From Bradyrhizobium sp. DOA9 (lineage in GTDB: Bacteria > Pseudomonadota > Alphaproteobacteria > Rhizobiales > Xanthobacteraceae), in the NCBI RefSeq assembly GCF_000617845.2, contig NZ_DF820425.1:2035725-2099724 (forward strand): a stretch of DNA of 64,000 nucleotides. The letters are read 5' to 3'. Positions 24,791-33,383 of the stretch are shown here, piece after piece. The position numbers and the translations under genes are program-made. Below the pieces are notes generated by a model. The model was not told the origin of the DNA and did no database searches. It saw only the letters and a list, made by a program, of their open reading frames with translations. How positions within the stretch are numbered: position 1 is the first letter of the stretch; every line of letters starts with the position of its first letter.

Positions 24791-26060
24791 ACGGCTGTCC
24801 GGTTTAATTTTCGTGGACAGGGCGCATGGCGTGGATTCTTCTACGGTCTTGAGCATCGCCAAATGTTCGAGACACGCCAGGAGAGTCCCGCCATGCGCCA
24901 CCACAATACAGTATTTCACGGCATTCTGAACTTGGTGCCGTGGGGTGTTCTGGACCGGCTTGTGGACAGGTACCAGGCCAATAAGCGGGTGCGGCGGCTC
25001 AGCACACAGGATCAGTTTGTTGCGATGCTGTACGCGCAGCTTTCGGACGCCCAGAGCCTCCGATCGATCGAAGCATCCTTCGAGAGCCATGCCGCACGGC
25101 TCTACCATCTCGGAACCAAAGAGCTGTCGCGCTCGACCTTGGCTGACGCCAACGCCAGGCGGTCCAGCGCGGTCTTTGCCGAACTGTTGGCGGTGCTGAT
25201 GGGCCGCTGCGAACGTGATCTTGCCGATAAACTGGCCGAAGCGGTGTATCTGGTCGATTCGACCGGCTTTCGGCTGAACTCTCTGAGTTCCGATTGGGCG
25301 CGGTTTTGCTCCGGCGTGCATGGGGTCAAGCTGCATATCGTCTACAATCCCGACAGTGAGCGTCCGAGCTTCGCCGAACTGACGCCCGCCAACGTCAACG
25401 ACATCACCGTCGCCAAGGCCATGCCGATCCGCCCCGGGGCCACCTATATCTTCGACCTCGGCTACTACGATTATGGCTGGTGGGCTGAGCTCGACGCTGC
25501 GGGATGCCGCCTGGTGACACGGCTCAAGGTCAACACGCCCCTGAGCGACACGATCGAGAACAAGCTGCCTGAAGGCTCCTGCGCGCTCTCCGACCGCATA
25601 GGTCTGTTGCCTGCACGGCAAGCAAAGTCCCGCAAAAACCCCTTCAGGGATCCGGTGCGCGAGATCACGGTTCGCACCGAGACCGGCAAGATCCTGCGCA
25701 TCGTGACCAATGATCTCGATGCCCCGGCCGACGAGATTGCTGAACTCTACAAGAGGCGCTGGCAGATCGAGCTGTTCTTCCGCTGGGTCAAGCACACTCT
25801 CAAAATCCGTCACTTCTTCGGCACGTCCGAGAAAGCCGTGCGCATCCAGATCGCCATCGCGCTGATCGCCTTCCTGCTCTTGCGTGCGGCCCACAAAGCA
25901 CAACAAAGCGTCGAGAACCTTCTGATCTTCACCCGCCTGGTCGCTCAAAATCTCATGCAGCGGCGGCGGATCGATCACCTTCTCGACCCACCGCCCCCAA
26001 TTATCAAAAATGACCGCCAGATGAGCCTAAGACTATGCCAAGTTTAAACCGGACAGCCGT
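24791..26060 (+). mobile_element. Complete IS4-family insertion sequence, about 1270 bp
   Basis: Terminal inverted repeats of 17 bases, ACGGCTGTCCGGTTTAA at the left end and its exact complement at the right end, flank one transposase gene. The element is bounded by 11-base direct repeats GGGCTTGTCCC (24780-24790 and 26061-26071). Because the duplicated target begins GGG and ends CCC, the boundary could shift by three bases (20-base ends with a 5-base duplication). The 11-base reading fits the 9-13 bases known for IS4 elements. Intact ends and gene suggest recent insertion. Confidence 0.9.
24893..26047 (+). CDS. IS4-family transposase (DUF4372 N-terminus)
   Basis: A 384-residue DDE transposase. 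The N-terminus MRHHNTVFHGILNLVPWGVL matches the DUF4372 domain of this subgroup. The catalytic DDE residues fit VYLVDSTGFRL (first Asp), YIFDLGYYDYGWW (second Asp) and the YREK signature YKRRWQIELFFRWVK (Tyr, Arg, Glu, Lys in the Y-2-R-3-E-6-K spacing). The ATG at 24893 is preferred over 24863 because GGAGAG lies 8 bases before it. The gene is uninterrupted and fills most of the element. Confidence 0.92.
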   Translation: MRHHNTVFHGILNLVPWGVLDRLVDRYQANKRVRRLSTQDQFVAMLYAQLSDAQSLRSIEASFESHAARLYHLGTKELSRSTLADANARRSSAVFAELLAVLMGRCERDLADKLAEAVYLVDSTGFRLNSLSSDWARFCSGVHGVKLHIVYNPDSERPSFAELTPANVNDITVAKAMPIRPGATYIFDLGYYDYGWWAELDAAGCRLVTRLKVNTPLSDTIENKLPEGSCALSDRIGLLPARQAKSRKNPFRDPVREITVRTETGKILRIVTNDLDAPADEIAELYKRRWQIELFFRWVKHTLKIRHFFGTSEKAVRIQIAIALIAFLLLRAAHKAQQSVENLLIFTRLVAQNLMQRRRIDHLLDPPPPIIKNDRQMSLRLCQV

Positions 26061-26279
26061 GGGCTTGTCCCGGGCATCCACGTTCTTCATGCCGCGCGGC
26101 GAGGCGTGGATGGCCGGGACAAGCCCGGCCATGACGCTGTGGTGGCGTTTGCGCTGCGCTCCACTGCGTCCCCTCCGTTCGCGGCCGACGCGCAACCACC
26201 CCGGGTGACTACCGCCCGGCGTGGTTAACCTTTCGTTAGAGAATTGCGCTGCATCTTCCGCACACGAGGGAGAACTGCA

Positions 26280-26678
26280 ATGTTTTCAAGCCGCGACGCC
26301 TTTGAAAGCGATTTCTGCCCGGTCCGCGACGAGCTCCTTGGCGAGATGTATCGCGCCAGTGAGAGTGGCCTGCCGAGGCTGGTTGAGAGTGTTTCCCCTG
26401 ACGCACGCGCCAGGCTGGCGCTGTTCTGCTACCGCCGCAGCCATTTGCACTCGCTGGCGGTCGCGATCGCAGCGAGCTGCAGCGAGCGCGACCTGATCGA
26501 GCACGGCGGCCGGGTCGGCTCGACGCTCTTCGCGCTGTCGCGCGAAGGCACCGCGAAAGCTTCGACGTCGCTGACCGGTGGGCGCAAGCCGATCACGCTG
26601 TCGACCAAGCCGCTCTCGGTGCTCGCACCGCTCGATGACGAGCTCGACGACGAGATTGGCGAAGCGGTTCCGGCCTAA
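26280..26678 (+). CDS. Hypothetical protein, 132 residues
   Basis: The frame starts at ATG 26280 after GAGGGAGAAC. The protein is soluble and mostly helical, with no signal peptide or membrane segment. The central part RARLALFCYRRSHLHSLAVAIA is followed by SERDLIEHGGRVGSTLFALSRE, and the C-terminus is acidic (DDELDDEIGEAVPA). I do not recognise a family. It is convergent with the YkgJ-type gene and overlaps its end by 4 bases. A protein-coding call is supported by the ribosome-binding site and sensible composition. Confidence 0.65.
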   Translation: MFSSRDAFESDFCPVRDELLGEMYRASESGLPRLVESVSPDARARLALFCYRRSHLHSLAVAIAASCSERDLIEHGGRVGSTLFALSREGTAKASTSLTGGRKPITLSTKPLSVLAPLDDELDDEIGEAVPA

Positions 26679-26989
26679 GAGATCTCGATAACGGGCAGGC
26701 CGAACTTCCGCCGCGCCATCGCGCATTCGGCGTCGCCCGGCATGCAGGTGCGGCACACCTCCGGCCGCACGTCGTAGATGCCGCAGGCCGTCATCTTTCC
26801 GATCTCGCCTTGCAACGCCGCGCAGCGATCGCCCTCGCAGCGCATGCCCGACTGCCGGTCGTTGACGAGCGTCGCCGGGATCAGCGCAAGCTCCGCCTCG
26901 CTCTCGATCGAGAAGCGCGGCCAGTTCTGCGAATAGCCGCAGCAGGCACCGCAGCCCTGGCAACAGCTCGACAGCTCGCTCTCGTCCAT
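26675..26989 (-). CDS. YkgJ family cysteine-cluster protein
   Basis: A 104-residue protein with a Cys-rich core: CCQGCGACCGYSQNWPRF near the N-terminus, CEGDRCAAL in the middle and CGIYDVRPEVCRTC near the C-terminus, plus a further Cys in GDAEC. This spacing matches the YkgJ/UPF0153 family, thought to bind zinc or an iron-sulfur cluster; function unknown. The ATG at 26989 (MDESELSS) lies 5 bases after the stop of the WYL regulator, so it is probably co-transcribed and its ribosome-binding site lies in that gene's end. Confidence 0.85.
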   Translation of the reverse strand: MDESELSSCCQGCGACCGYSQNWPRFSIESEAELALIPATLVNDRQSGMRCEGDRCAALQGEIGKMTACGIYDVRPEVCRTCMPGDAECAMARRKFGLPVIEIS

Positions 26990-26994
26990 CGTCC

Positions 26995-27693
26995 TCACGT
27001 GTCCTTTGGCGGACCCCAGACCAGGCTCTGCCGCCATCTCGCGCGCAGCACGTCGCGCCTTTCAGGATATTTCTCGTCGAGATAAGTCGCCTCGACCACG
27101 CGGTCGGTACGGAAGCTGCGGAAGTCGCCGCGCAGCTCGCACCAGGCCGCCAGCAGCCGGACCGCTTCGAGATAGCCGACCGAGATCGGCCAGATCATGC
27201 GTTCGCTGGGGCGGCCCTGCTCGTCGCGATAGCGCAGCATGATCTTCTTGCCTTCGTGGATCTGGGTGCGGGTGCGCGCCATGTCCAGGCGGTCCGGTTC
27301 CCGGTTCCAGCTCGGCCGGGCCCGGCTCGCCGGCTCCAGCACGAAGGGGCGCAGGCGCTCCGGCACGGTGTCGGCGATCTTGGCCATCAAGTCTTCGGCC
27401 GCGCGGGCCAGCGCGGAATCGGCGTGCCCCGCGACCCATTGCGCGCCCAGCACGGCTGCCTCGATCTCGTCGGGCGTCAGCATCAGGGGCGGCAGGTCGA
27501 AACCCTTTTCCAGGATGTAGCCCATGCCGGCTTCGCCGCGGATCGGCACGCGCTGGCCGATTAGGGTCGCGATGTCGCGATAGATGGTGCGCTTCGAAGT
27601 CTCCAGCTCGGCCGCGATCGCGTCCGCCGTCAGAGGCTTACGCGTGCGTCTCAGCACCTGGATGATTTGAAACAGCCGGTCGGCGCGTCTCAT
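26995..27693 (-). CDS. WYL-domain transcriptional regulator (YafY-like)
   Basis: A 232-residue regulator. The N-terminal helix-turn-helix (MRRADRLFQIIQVLR, then AAELETSKRTIYRDIATL) is followed by a WYL-type domain. The ATG at 27693 is the conserved start of the family; the frame opens 93 bases earlier in unconserved sequence. It is divergent from a 92-residue gene and a GST-like gene (27807 and 28124), its likely targets, and followed by the YkgJ gene. It parallels the YafY/GST pair at 19.4-21.1 kb. Confidence 0.87.
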   Translation of the reverse strand: MRRADRLFQIIQVLRRTRKPLTADAIAAELETSKRTIYRDIATLIGQRVPIRGEAGMGYILEKGFDLPPLMLTPDEIEAAVLGAQWVAGHADSALARAAEDLMAKIADTVPERLRPFVLEPASRARPSWNREPDRLDMARTRTQIHEGKKIMLRYRDEQGRPSERMIWPISVGYLEAVRLLAAWCELRGDFRSFRTDRVVEATYLDEKYPERRDVLRARWRQSLVWGPPKDT

Positions 27694-27806
27694 GACAATT
27701 CTCTTCTCGAACGATGGATCAGAAATCGGCGCGCGGCTGCTGACAGGATGTTGGCAGCAGGGGGGTTCTATACCGGGACAACACATCGACTGAAGAGGAT
27801 TTGTCC

Positions 27807-28085
27807 ATGATCATTCCAACCCATTTCGGCCAGGCCGGCCCGTTGTGGCGGAGCCAGCCATTCCACGTCCAGGCATGGCAGGCCTGGGCATTCAGCCGCC
27901 TCGTCTCGCTTGATGCCACGACAATTGTCGACCTCCGCCTTGCGCTCGCGACCGCCGCGACGCGCTCGCTGGTCCATGCCGCGGATGCGCTGGTCCGCCA
28001 TGTGATGGGCCGCGCCTGGCGCGGGGCCCGCTTCGCAGAAGATATCACGGCTGCTGCCACCATGGTGGCAGCAGCCGGCCGCTAG
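27807..28085 (+). CDS. Small protein of unknown function next to WYL regulator
   Basis: A 92-residue protein beginning MIIPTHFGQAGPLW, with a ribosome-binding site (GAGG) 8 bases before the ATG; a TTG two codons earlier is less likely. The sequence is helical and Ala-rich in the second half (ALATAATRSLVHAADALVRH). No signal peptide or family is recognised. Being divergent from the WYL regulator (114 bases apart) and 38 bases upstream of a GST-like gene suggests a small regulated operon. Confidence 0.6.
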   Translation: MIIPTHFGQAGPLWRSQPFHVQAWQAWAFSRLVSLDATTIVDLRLALATAATRSLVHAADALVRHVMGRAWRGARFAEDITAAATMVAAAGR

Positions 28086-28123
28086 GTTCCTTCCACTCGT
28101 TCGACAGGTTCAGGAGAGCTTGC

Positions 28124-28852
28124 ATGATCACGCTTTACGGCTTCGGCGCCGGCTTCGGCCTGCCGGAAATCAGCCCCTTCGTCACCAAGACCGAGGTGCA
28201 GCTCAAGATGTCGGGACTGCCTTACCGGAAAGAGCGGGCGATGCCGCCGGCCTCGCCCAAGGGACAGCTGCCCTTCATCGACGATGGCGGCGAAGCGGTG
28301 GCCGATTCCACCTTCATCCGGGCCCATATCGAGCGCCGCTACGGCTTCGATTTCGACGCCGGCCTCTCCCTGGCCGAGCGCGCGCAGGCCTGGGCCTTCG
28401 AGCGCATGATCGAGCATCACGTCTATTGGGCGCTGGTCGGCGCGCGCTGGGTCGATCCGGTCAATTTCGCCAAGGGGCCCGCGCATTTCTTCGACGGCGC
28501 GCCGGAGCACAATCGCGAGAAACTGCGCGAGGATGCGCAGTTTCGCGTCGCCGAGAACTATCTGCTCTCCGGCCTCGGCCGCCATGCGCCGGATGACGAC
28601 GTCGATCTCGCCGTGCGTTCGCTGTTCGCATTGTCGGTGCAGCTCGGCGACAAGGCGTACCTGATGGGCAACAGGCCCTGCGGCGTCGACGCGACGGCCT
28701 TCGGCATGCTCGCCGGCGTTCTCTCGCCGTTCTTCGAATCCGCCTTGCGCGAGCGCGCCGAGGGATTTCCGAACCTCACAGCCTATGTCGACCGCATGAT
28801 GGACGACTATTATCCCGAGTTCGCCTGGACCCCGCTGCGGCAGGCGGCTTGA
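28124..28852 (+). CDS. Glutathione S-transferase-like protein (FAXC/metaxin-type)
   Basis: A 242-residue protein. The N-terminal thioredoxin-like domain is short and degenerate: MITLYGFGAGFGLPEISPF and then SPKGQLPFIDDGGEAVADST (the cis-Pro and Ser positions are kept). The helical C-terminal domain has the conserved NRPCGVDATAFGML pattern of the FAXC/metaxin branch, which often lacks classical GST activity. It follows the 92-residue gene and is probably controlled by the WYL regulator. Confidence 0.8.
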   Translation: MITLYGFGAGFGLPEISPFVTKTEVQLKMSGLPYRKERAMPPASPKGQLPFIDDGGEAVADSTFIRAHIERRYGFDFDAGLSLAERAQAWAFERMIEHHVYWALVGARWVDPVNFAKGPAHFFDGAPEHNREKLREDAQFRVAENYLLSGLGRHAPDDDVDLAVRSLFALSVQLGDKAYLMGNRPCGVDATAFGMLAGVLSPFFESALRERAEGFPNLTAYVDRMMDDYYPEFAWTPLRQAA

Positions 28853-28870
28853 GGCGCGACGCATCCGCTT

Positions 28871-28956
28871 CGTCATGCCCGGGCTTGTCCCGGGCATCCA
28901 CGTTCTTCGCGTCGCGTGACAAGGCGTGGATGGCCGGGACAAGCCCGGCCATGACG
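28871..28956. repeat. Dispersed palindromic repeat family A, intact copy
   Basis: Inverted arms CGTCATGCCCGGGCTTGTCC... and ...GGACAAGCCCGGCCATGACG enclose a short inner palindrome (CCACG...CGTGG). The copy at 24770-26136 carries the IS element at its first CCC. Confidence 0.85.
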
Positions 28957-28981
28957 ATCTCAGTGCAAGCCTAGAAGCAAA

Positions 28982-29006
28982 AGAGCCGGCCCATCGGGCC
29001 GGCTCT
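28982..29006 (-). terminator. Rho-independent terminator after the LivK-like gene
   Basis: AGAGCCGGCCC and GGGCCGGCTCT form a perfect 11-bp stem with a 3-base loop (28982-29006). On the minus strand the stem is followed by TTTTGCTT, giving a short U-rich tail. It lies 25 bases after the stop of the minus-strand binding-protein gene at 29031, the last gene of the phenylpropenoid cluster. Confidence 0.85.
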
Positions 29007-29030
29007 CGTCGTCTCAAATCTTGACGACGC

Positions 29031-30182
29031 TTACTTCACCAGCGTGTACTTGCCGTCCTTCACCGTGAGCAGGATGCGCGAGCGGTCGTCGAGGCCGTAG
29101 CGATCCTTTTCGGTGAAGTTGTAGACGCCCTGGCTCGCCGCCAGCTCCTTCTCCGTCAGCAGCGCCTGGCGGATGGCTTCGCGGAATTCCGGCGTGCCGG
29201 GCTTGGCCGTCTTCAACGCCGCCGGAATGACGCGCTTGAGGATCTCGAACGCATCAAAGGAATGGCCGGCGAACTGGCTGCGGCTGTTGGGGCCGTACTT
29301 GGCCTCGTAGGCGGAGTTCAGCGCGAGGCCCGGCTTCTTGGTCAGCGCGCTGTCCGGCTGTTCCTCGGGGGCCATGACGGGACCCGAGGCCATCAGCACG
29401 CCTTCCGCCGCTTTGCCGGCAATGCGGATGAAGTCCATGCTGGCCGCGCCGTGGGTCTGGTAGATCAGGCCCTTGTAGCCGCGTTCGCGCAGCTCGGTCT
29501 GCGGCAGCGCGGCCGCGGTGCCGGAGGCGCCGACCAGGATGGCGTCGGGATTGGCGGCGACGAGCTTCAGCACCTGGCCGGTCACCGAGGTGTCGGGACG
29601 GGCGAAGCGCTCCTCGTCGACGATGGTCATGCCCATTGGCACGGCCTGCGCCTTCAGGTCGTTGAACCACAGGTCGCCGTAGGAATCGGAATAGCCGATG
29701 TAACCGAGCGTCTTCACGCCCTTGGCCTTCATGTGGTCGTACAGCACCTTGCCGACGATCGGAATCGGCTGCGGCATCGCCACCGACCACTTCATGCGCT
29801 CCGGCGTGATCGGGAACGGCGCCAGACCGAAGTGCGGGATACCGGCCTCATTGGCGACGTTGGAGACCGCGATGGTCGGCGGCGTCAGCGCCGAGCCCAT
29901 GATGATGTCGGCCTTGGATTCGGTGACGAAGCGGCGGGCGTTGGTGGTGGCGGTGGTGGGGTCGCCGCCGTCGTCGAGCACGATCACCTTCAGCGGCACG
30001 CCGCCGATCTCCTTCGGCACGAATTCCAGCGCGTTGCGCTCGGGAATGCCGAGTGCCGCGCCTGGGCCGGTCGTGGTGGTGGTGATGCCGATGGTGACTT
30101 CGCTGGTCTGGGCCAGCGCGGGCAGCACCGGCAGGGCCAGCGCAGCCGCAGTGATGGCAGCGGTCAAATAAAAGCGTTTCAT
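29031..30182 (-). CDS. Branched-chain-type ABC substrate-binding protein (phenylpropenoid cluster)
   Basis: A 383-residue periplasmic binding protein. It has a signal peptide (MKRFYLTAAITAAALALPVL, cleavage before QTSEVTIG) and the family opening VTIGITTTTTGPGAALGIPE. It is the last gene of a five-gene minus-strand run with an acyl-CoA ligase, crotonase, SDR and thioesterase. In Rhodopseudomonas palustris an analogous gene set includes a high-affinity p-coumarate binding protein (CouP); by analogy this one may bind a hydroxycinnamate. The remaining ABC components are not in the window. A strong terminator follows. Confidence 0.86.
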   Translation of the reverse strand: MKRFYLTAAITAAALALPVLPALAQTSEVTIGITTTTTGPGAALGIPERNALEFVPKEIGGVPLKVIVLDDGGDPTTATTNARRFVTESKADIIMGSALTPPTIAVSNVANEAGIPHFGLAPFPITPERMKWSVAMPQPIPIVGKVLYDHMKAKGVKTLGYIGYSDSYGDLWFNDLKAQAVPMGMTIVDEERFARPDTSVTGQVLKLVAANPDAILVGASGTAAALPQTELRERGYKGLIYQTHGAASMDFIRIAGKAAEGVLMASGPVMAPEEQPDSALTKKPGLALNSAYEAKYGPNSRSQFAGHSFDAFEILKRVIPAALKTAKPGTPEFREAIRQALLTEKELAASQGVYNFTEKDRYGLDDRSRILLTVKDGKYTLVK

Positions 30183-30272
30183 CTATTCCTCCCTTGACGT
30201 GTTTATTTGAAAGCAGAAATCGCGGGGTAATTCAGCCCCCTCTTTTGGTGATGGGGCGATTTAGCTCCGAAC

Positions 30273-30692
30273 TTAGCTCCCCGTGAACTTGGCTACCATT
30301 TCCGCCGGGAATGGTGCGGATTTCAGCTTGTCGTGGTTATCGGGATCGCGGCCGACCAGGACGCGGGTCTCGAAACCCTCGATCGCGAGCGCCTCGCCCT
30401 TGTAGACGTCGTGCTTCACCTCGAAGCTCGAGCGCTTGATGCTCTCGATCCTGGTCTCGATGGTGATCCAGTCGCCATAGGTCGAGGGAATGTAGAACTT
30501 GGCCCGCGTGTCGACCATGGGGATGCCCACCAGGCCGTATTTGCGGACCAGGTCCTGCTTGGAGAAGCCGGCGACCTCGAACAGGGTCGAGGTCGAATCG
30601 TCGAACATCGCGAAATAGCGCGGGTAATAGACGATGTTGGCGGGGTCGCAATCGCCCCACTGGATCTGGACCTCGCGCCGGTTCACGAACAT
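30273..30692 (-). CDS. Acyl-CoA thioesterase, 4-hydroxybenzoyl-CoA thioesterase type
   Basis: A 139-residue single-hotdog thioesterase. Near the N-terminus WGDCDPANIVYYPRYF carries the catalytic Asp in the pattern D-P-x-x-I-V-Y-Y of the 4-hydroxybenzoyl-CoA thioesterase family. It lies 10 bases after the SDR gene on the same strand. In this cluster it would release a benzoate-type acid from its CoA ester after side-chain shortening. That role is inferred from context. Confidence 0.86.
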   Translation of the reverse strand: MFVNRREVQIQWGDCDPANIVYYPRYFAMFDDSTSTLFEVAGFSKQDLVRKYGLVGIPMVDTRAKFYIPSTYGDWITIETRIESIKRSSFEVKHDVYKGEALAIEGFETRVLVGRDPDNHDKLKSAPFPAEMVAKFTGS

Positions 30693-30702
30693 GGGCGGCG
30701 CC

Positions 30703-31464
30703 TTACTTCGGCGCCATGCGCAGCGAGCCGTCGAGGCGCACGACTTCGCCGTTCAGGTAGGCATTCTCGACCATGTGCAGCGCGAGCGCGGCGAACTCGT
30801 CGGCCTGGCCGAGCCGGCGCGGGAAGGGGATGGCGGCGGCGAGCGAGTCCTGGGCCTCCTGCGGCAGGTTGGCCAGCAGCGGCGTCAGGAACAGGCCGGG
30901 CGCAATCGTCAGCACGCGGACGCCGAACTGCGCCAGCTCGCGCGCGATCGGCAGCGTCATGCCGACGATGCCGCCCTTGGAGGCCGAATAGGCGGATTGG
31001 CCGATCTGGCCGTCATAGGCGGCAACGGAGGCGGTGTTGATGATGACGCCGCGCTCGCCGGTCGCCTGCGGCTCCAGCTTGGACATCTCGGTGGCGGCAA
31101 GGCGCAGCATGTTGAAGGTGCCGATCAGGTTGACCTTGATCACCTTGTCGAAATCGGCGAGCGCCATCGGGCCGTCGCGGCCGACCACGCGCTTGGCAAC
31201 GCCGATGCCGGCGCAATTGACCAGGACGCGCGCCGGGCCATGGGCCTTGGTCGCCTGCGCGATCGCGGCTTCAGCGGAGGCGGCATCCGACACGTCGCAG
31301 GTCACGGCGACGCCCTTGATCTCGGCGGCAACGGATTCCGCAAGCTTGGTGTTGAGGTCGCACACCGCGATCTTGGCGCCCTGCGCCGCCAGCTTTCTTG
31401 CGGTAGCCGCGCCAAGTCCCGATGCACCGCCGGTGACGATGGCTGCCTGATCCTTCAACAACAT
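30703..31464 (-). CDS. SDR-family 3-hydroxyacyl-CoA dehydrogenase-like oxidoreductase
   Basis: A 253-residue short-chain dehydrogenase close to the type II 3-hydroxyacyl-CoA dehydrogenase group. Motifs: cofactor site TGGASGLGAATARKL (about 11-25), NCAGIG, and active site YSASKGG with a preceding Ser in NTASVAAYDG. It is expected to oxidise a 3-hydroxyacyl-CoA with NAD+. It lies between the ligase and thioesterase genes, which fits a beta-oxidation-like route for hydroxycinnamoyl-CoA as an alternative to retro-aldol cleavage. Confidence 0.87.
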   Translation of the reverse strand: MLLKDQAAIVTGGASGLGAATARKLAAQGAKIAVCDLNTKLAESVAAEIKGVAVTCDVSDAASAEAAIAQATKAHGPARVLVNCAGIGVAKRVVGRDGPMALADFDKVIKVNLIGTFNMLRLAATEMSKLEPQATGERGVIINTASVAAYDGQIGQSAYSASKGGIVGMTLPIARELAQFGVRVLTIAPGLFLTPLLANLPQEAQDSLAAAIPFPRRLGQADEFAALALHMVENAYLNGEVVRLDGSLRMAPK

Positions 31465-31489
31465 GGCGTTCTCCTTTGGCGATATTTTT

Positions 31490-33373
31490 CTAGGCGACCG
31501 ATATCACACGGTTCGACGGATTGGCAGCGTAGAGCTCCTCAATCAATTCGGTGCGGTGCTCCAGCACGGCGCGCTGGTTGATCGAGCCCTTGTCGGTGAC
31601 CTCGCCCTTGTCGATCGACAGCGGCATGTCCATCAGGATCGCGCGCGTGATCCGTGTCGAGGAGCCCGTGGCCTGGCTGAGGAAACGGGTCAGGCGCTCG
31701 CGAAACGCCTCGCGCACCAGCCGGTCGCGCGTGGCGACGACGAGATCGTCGGTCGGTAGCGTCGGATTGATCAGCCGGCAGCCGTCGAGATCGAGCACGA
31801 CGAGGGCAGAGATCTCGTCACGGTTGATGCCGGCGATGACGACGTCGCGCACCAGCGGCGCGCAGGCCGCGGTGAGGCGCGCGCGCAAGGGGCCGACGCT
31901 GACCCAGGTGCCGCTGGCGAGCTTGAAGTCTTCGCCAACCCGGCCGTCGAAGTCGAAGCCGGCATTGAGATCATCGGGGTCGGCCGGTTTGAGCGCGTCG
32001 CCCATCATGTAAAATCCTTCCTCGTCGAAGGATTTTGCGGTGATGTCGGGCTGGCGCCAGTAGCCGGGCATCACGTTCGGCCCCTTGGCGCGCACCTCCA
32101 GCTTGCCGTTGTTCGGCACCAGCTTGGCGTCGTTGCCGGAGACGGGCAGGCCGACATGGCCGGAGCGGCTGGTGCGCGGATTGACCGACATGAAGAACGG
32201 CGCGGTCTCGGTCGCGCCGAGACCGGTCAGCATCGGCACGCGATAGCCCTTCTCCTTCGCCGCGAGCTCATCGAGGCTGTTCCAGACGAACGGCGACAGC
32301 GCCGCGCCGGAGAAGAACATCGCATGCAGCCGGTCGAAGAACTTGGCGCGCAGGCCCTGGTCGTCGCGCAAATAGGGCAGCAGCGATTCGTAGCCCTTGG
32401 GCACGTTGAAATAGACCGTCGGCGAAATTTCCCGCAAGTTGCGCACGGTCTCCTCGATGCCTCCAGGCACCGGCTTGCCGGCGTCCAGATACATCGAGCC
32501 GCCGTTGTAGAGCGTCAGGCCGATATTGTGATTGCCGCCAAAGGTGTGGTTCCACGGCAGCCAATCGATGATGACCGGCGGCTCGTCCTTCAGGAAAGCG
32601 AGGGTCTCGCGCAGCATCACCTGGTTGGCGCAGATCATGCGCTGGGTGTTGATGACGGCCTTGGGATTGCCGGTCGAGCCCGAGGTCAGCAGGAATTTTG
32701 CGATCGTGTCGGGGCCGATCCTGCCATGGACGTCGTCGAGATCGCCACGGATCGGCGTCGCCATGAGATCGGCGAGCAGGGTGATGTCGCGGCCCGGCAC
32801 GTGGCCATAGGACGCGGCGATCTCGGTGCCGAGCGAGACGTTGGCGGCGAGCGCATCGGCGAACTTGTCGGCATCGTCGGCGAAGACGAGGCCCGGCGTC
32901 AGCAGCTTCATCAGATAGGACAGCTTGCCGTAATCCTTCGACACCAGCGAATAGGCCGGCGAGACCGGGCAGAACGGAACGCCGGCGTAGAACGCGCCGA
33001 ACGCCAGCAGCGCGTGGTCGATCGAATTGCCCGAGAGGATGACGACCGGCCGCTCCGCCGACAGGCCGCGCTGGATCAATGCCGAGGCGATGTGCCGGCT
33101 CGCGGTGAGCAGCTCGGCATAGGTGATCTTGCGCCAGCCGCGGCCGGCCTCGCGCTCGGCCATGAAGACGCGGTCCGGCGTCGTCGTTGCCCAGTGATGC
33201 AGGCGGTCGGTGATGCGGACCGGATAGTCGCCGAGCGGCTGCTTCGGCCGCAGGTAAATCGTGCCGTCGTCGCGCCGCTCGATGTTGACGACGGGATCGC
33301 CGAACGAGATGGGCCGCAGCGGGAAATTGCCGGCGCCGCGCTCCATGCCGGAAGAGGACGGCTGCGCGCTCAT
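31490..33373 (-). CDS. Feruloyl-CoA synthase-like acyl-CoA ligase
   Basis: A 627-residue AMP-forming ligase. Length and the N-terminal PLGDYPVRITDRLHHWATT match feruloyl-CoA synthases, which are longer than typical acyl-CoA ligases. The phosphate loop is LLTSGSTGNPKAVI, the A5 region GLGATETAPF, and the hinge GFDFDGRVGEDFKLASGTWV. The canonical C-terminal Lys domain is replaced by the divergent form seen in feruloyl-CoA synthases. Activation of ferulate, p-coumarate or similar acids is the likely role. It starts 10 bases after the crotonase stop. Confidence 0.86.
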   Translation of the reverse strand: MSAQPSSSGMERGAGNFPLRPISFGDPVVNIERRDDGTIYLRPKQPLGDYPVRITDRLHHWATTTPDRVFMAEREAGRGWRKITYAELLTASRHIASALIQRGLSAERPVVILSGNSIDHALLAFGAFYAGVPFCPVSPAYSLVSKDYGKLSYLMKLLTPGLVFADDADKFADALAANVSLGTEIAASYGHVPGRDITLLADLMATPIRGDLDDVHGRIGPDTIAKFLLTSGSTGNPKAVINTQRMICANQVMLRETLAFLKDEPPVIIDWLPWNHTFGGNHNIGLTLYNGGSMYLDAGKPVPGGIEETVRNLREISPTVYFNVPKGYESLLPYLRDDQGLRAKFFDRLHAMFFSGAALSPFVWNSLDELAAKEKGYRVPMLTGLGATETAPFFMSVNPRTSRSGHVGLPVSGNDAKLVPNNGKLEVRAKGPNVMPGYWRQPDITAKSFDEEGFYMMGDALKPADPDDLNAGFDFDGRVGEDFKLASGTWVSVGPLRARLTAACAPLVRDVVIAGINRDEISALVVLDLDGCRLINPTLPTDDLVVATRDRLVREAFRERLTRFLSQATGSSTRITRAILMDMPLSIDKGEVTDKGSINQRAVLEHRTELIEELYAANPSNRVISVA

Positions 33374-33383
33374 GACTTTGGGC

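Larger units (their letters stand above)
24770..26136. repeat. Dispersed repeat family A, copy interrupted by the IS element
   Basis: The left part (24770-24790, CGTCATGCCCGGGCTTGTCCC) and right part (26061-26136, ending CCGGCCATGACG) join into one palindromic repeat that closely matches the intact copy at 28871-28956. The 11 bases GGGCTTGTCCC appear on both sides of the insertion, as expected for a target-site duplication. Confidence 0.85.
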
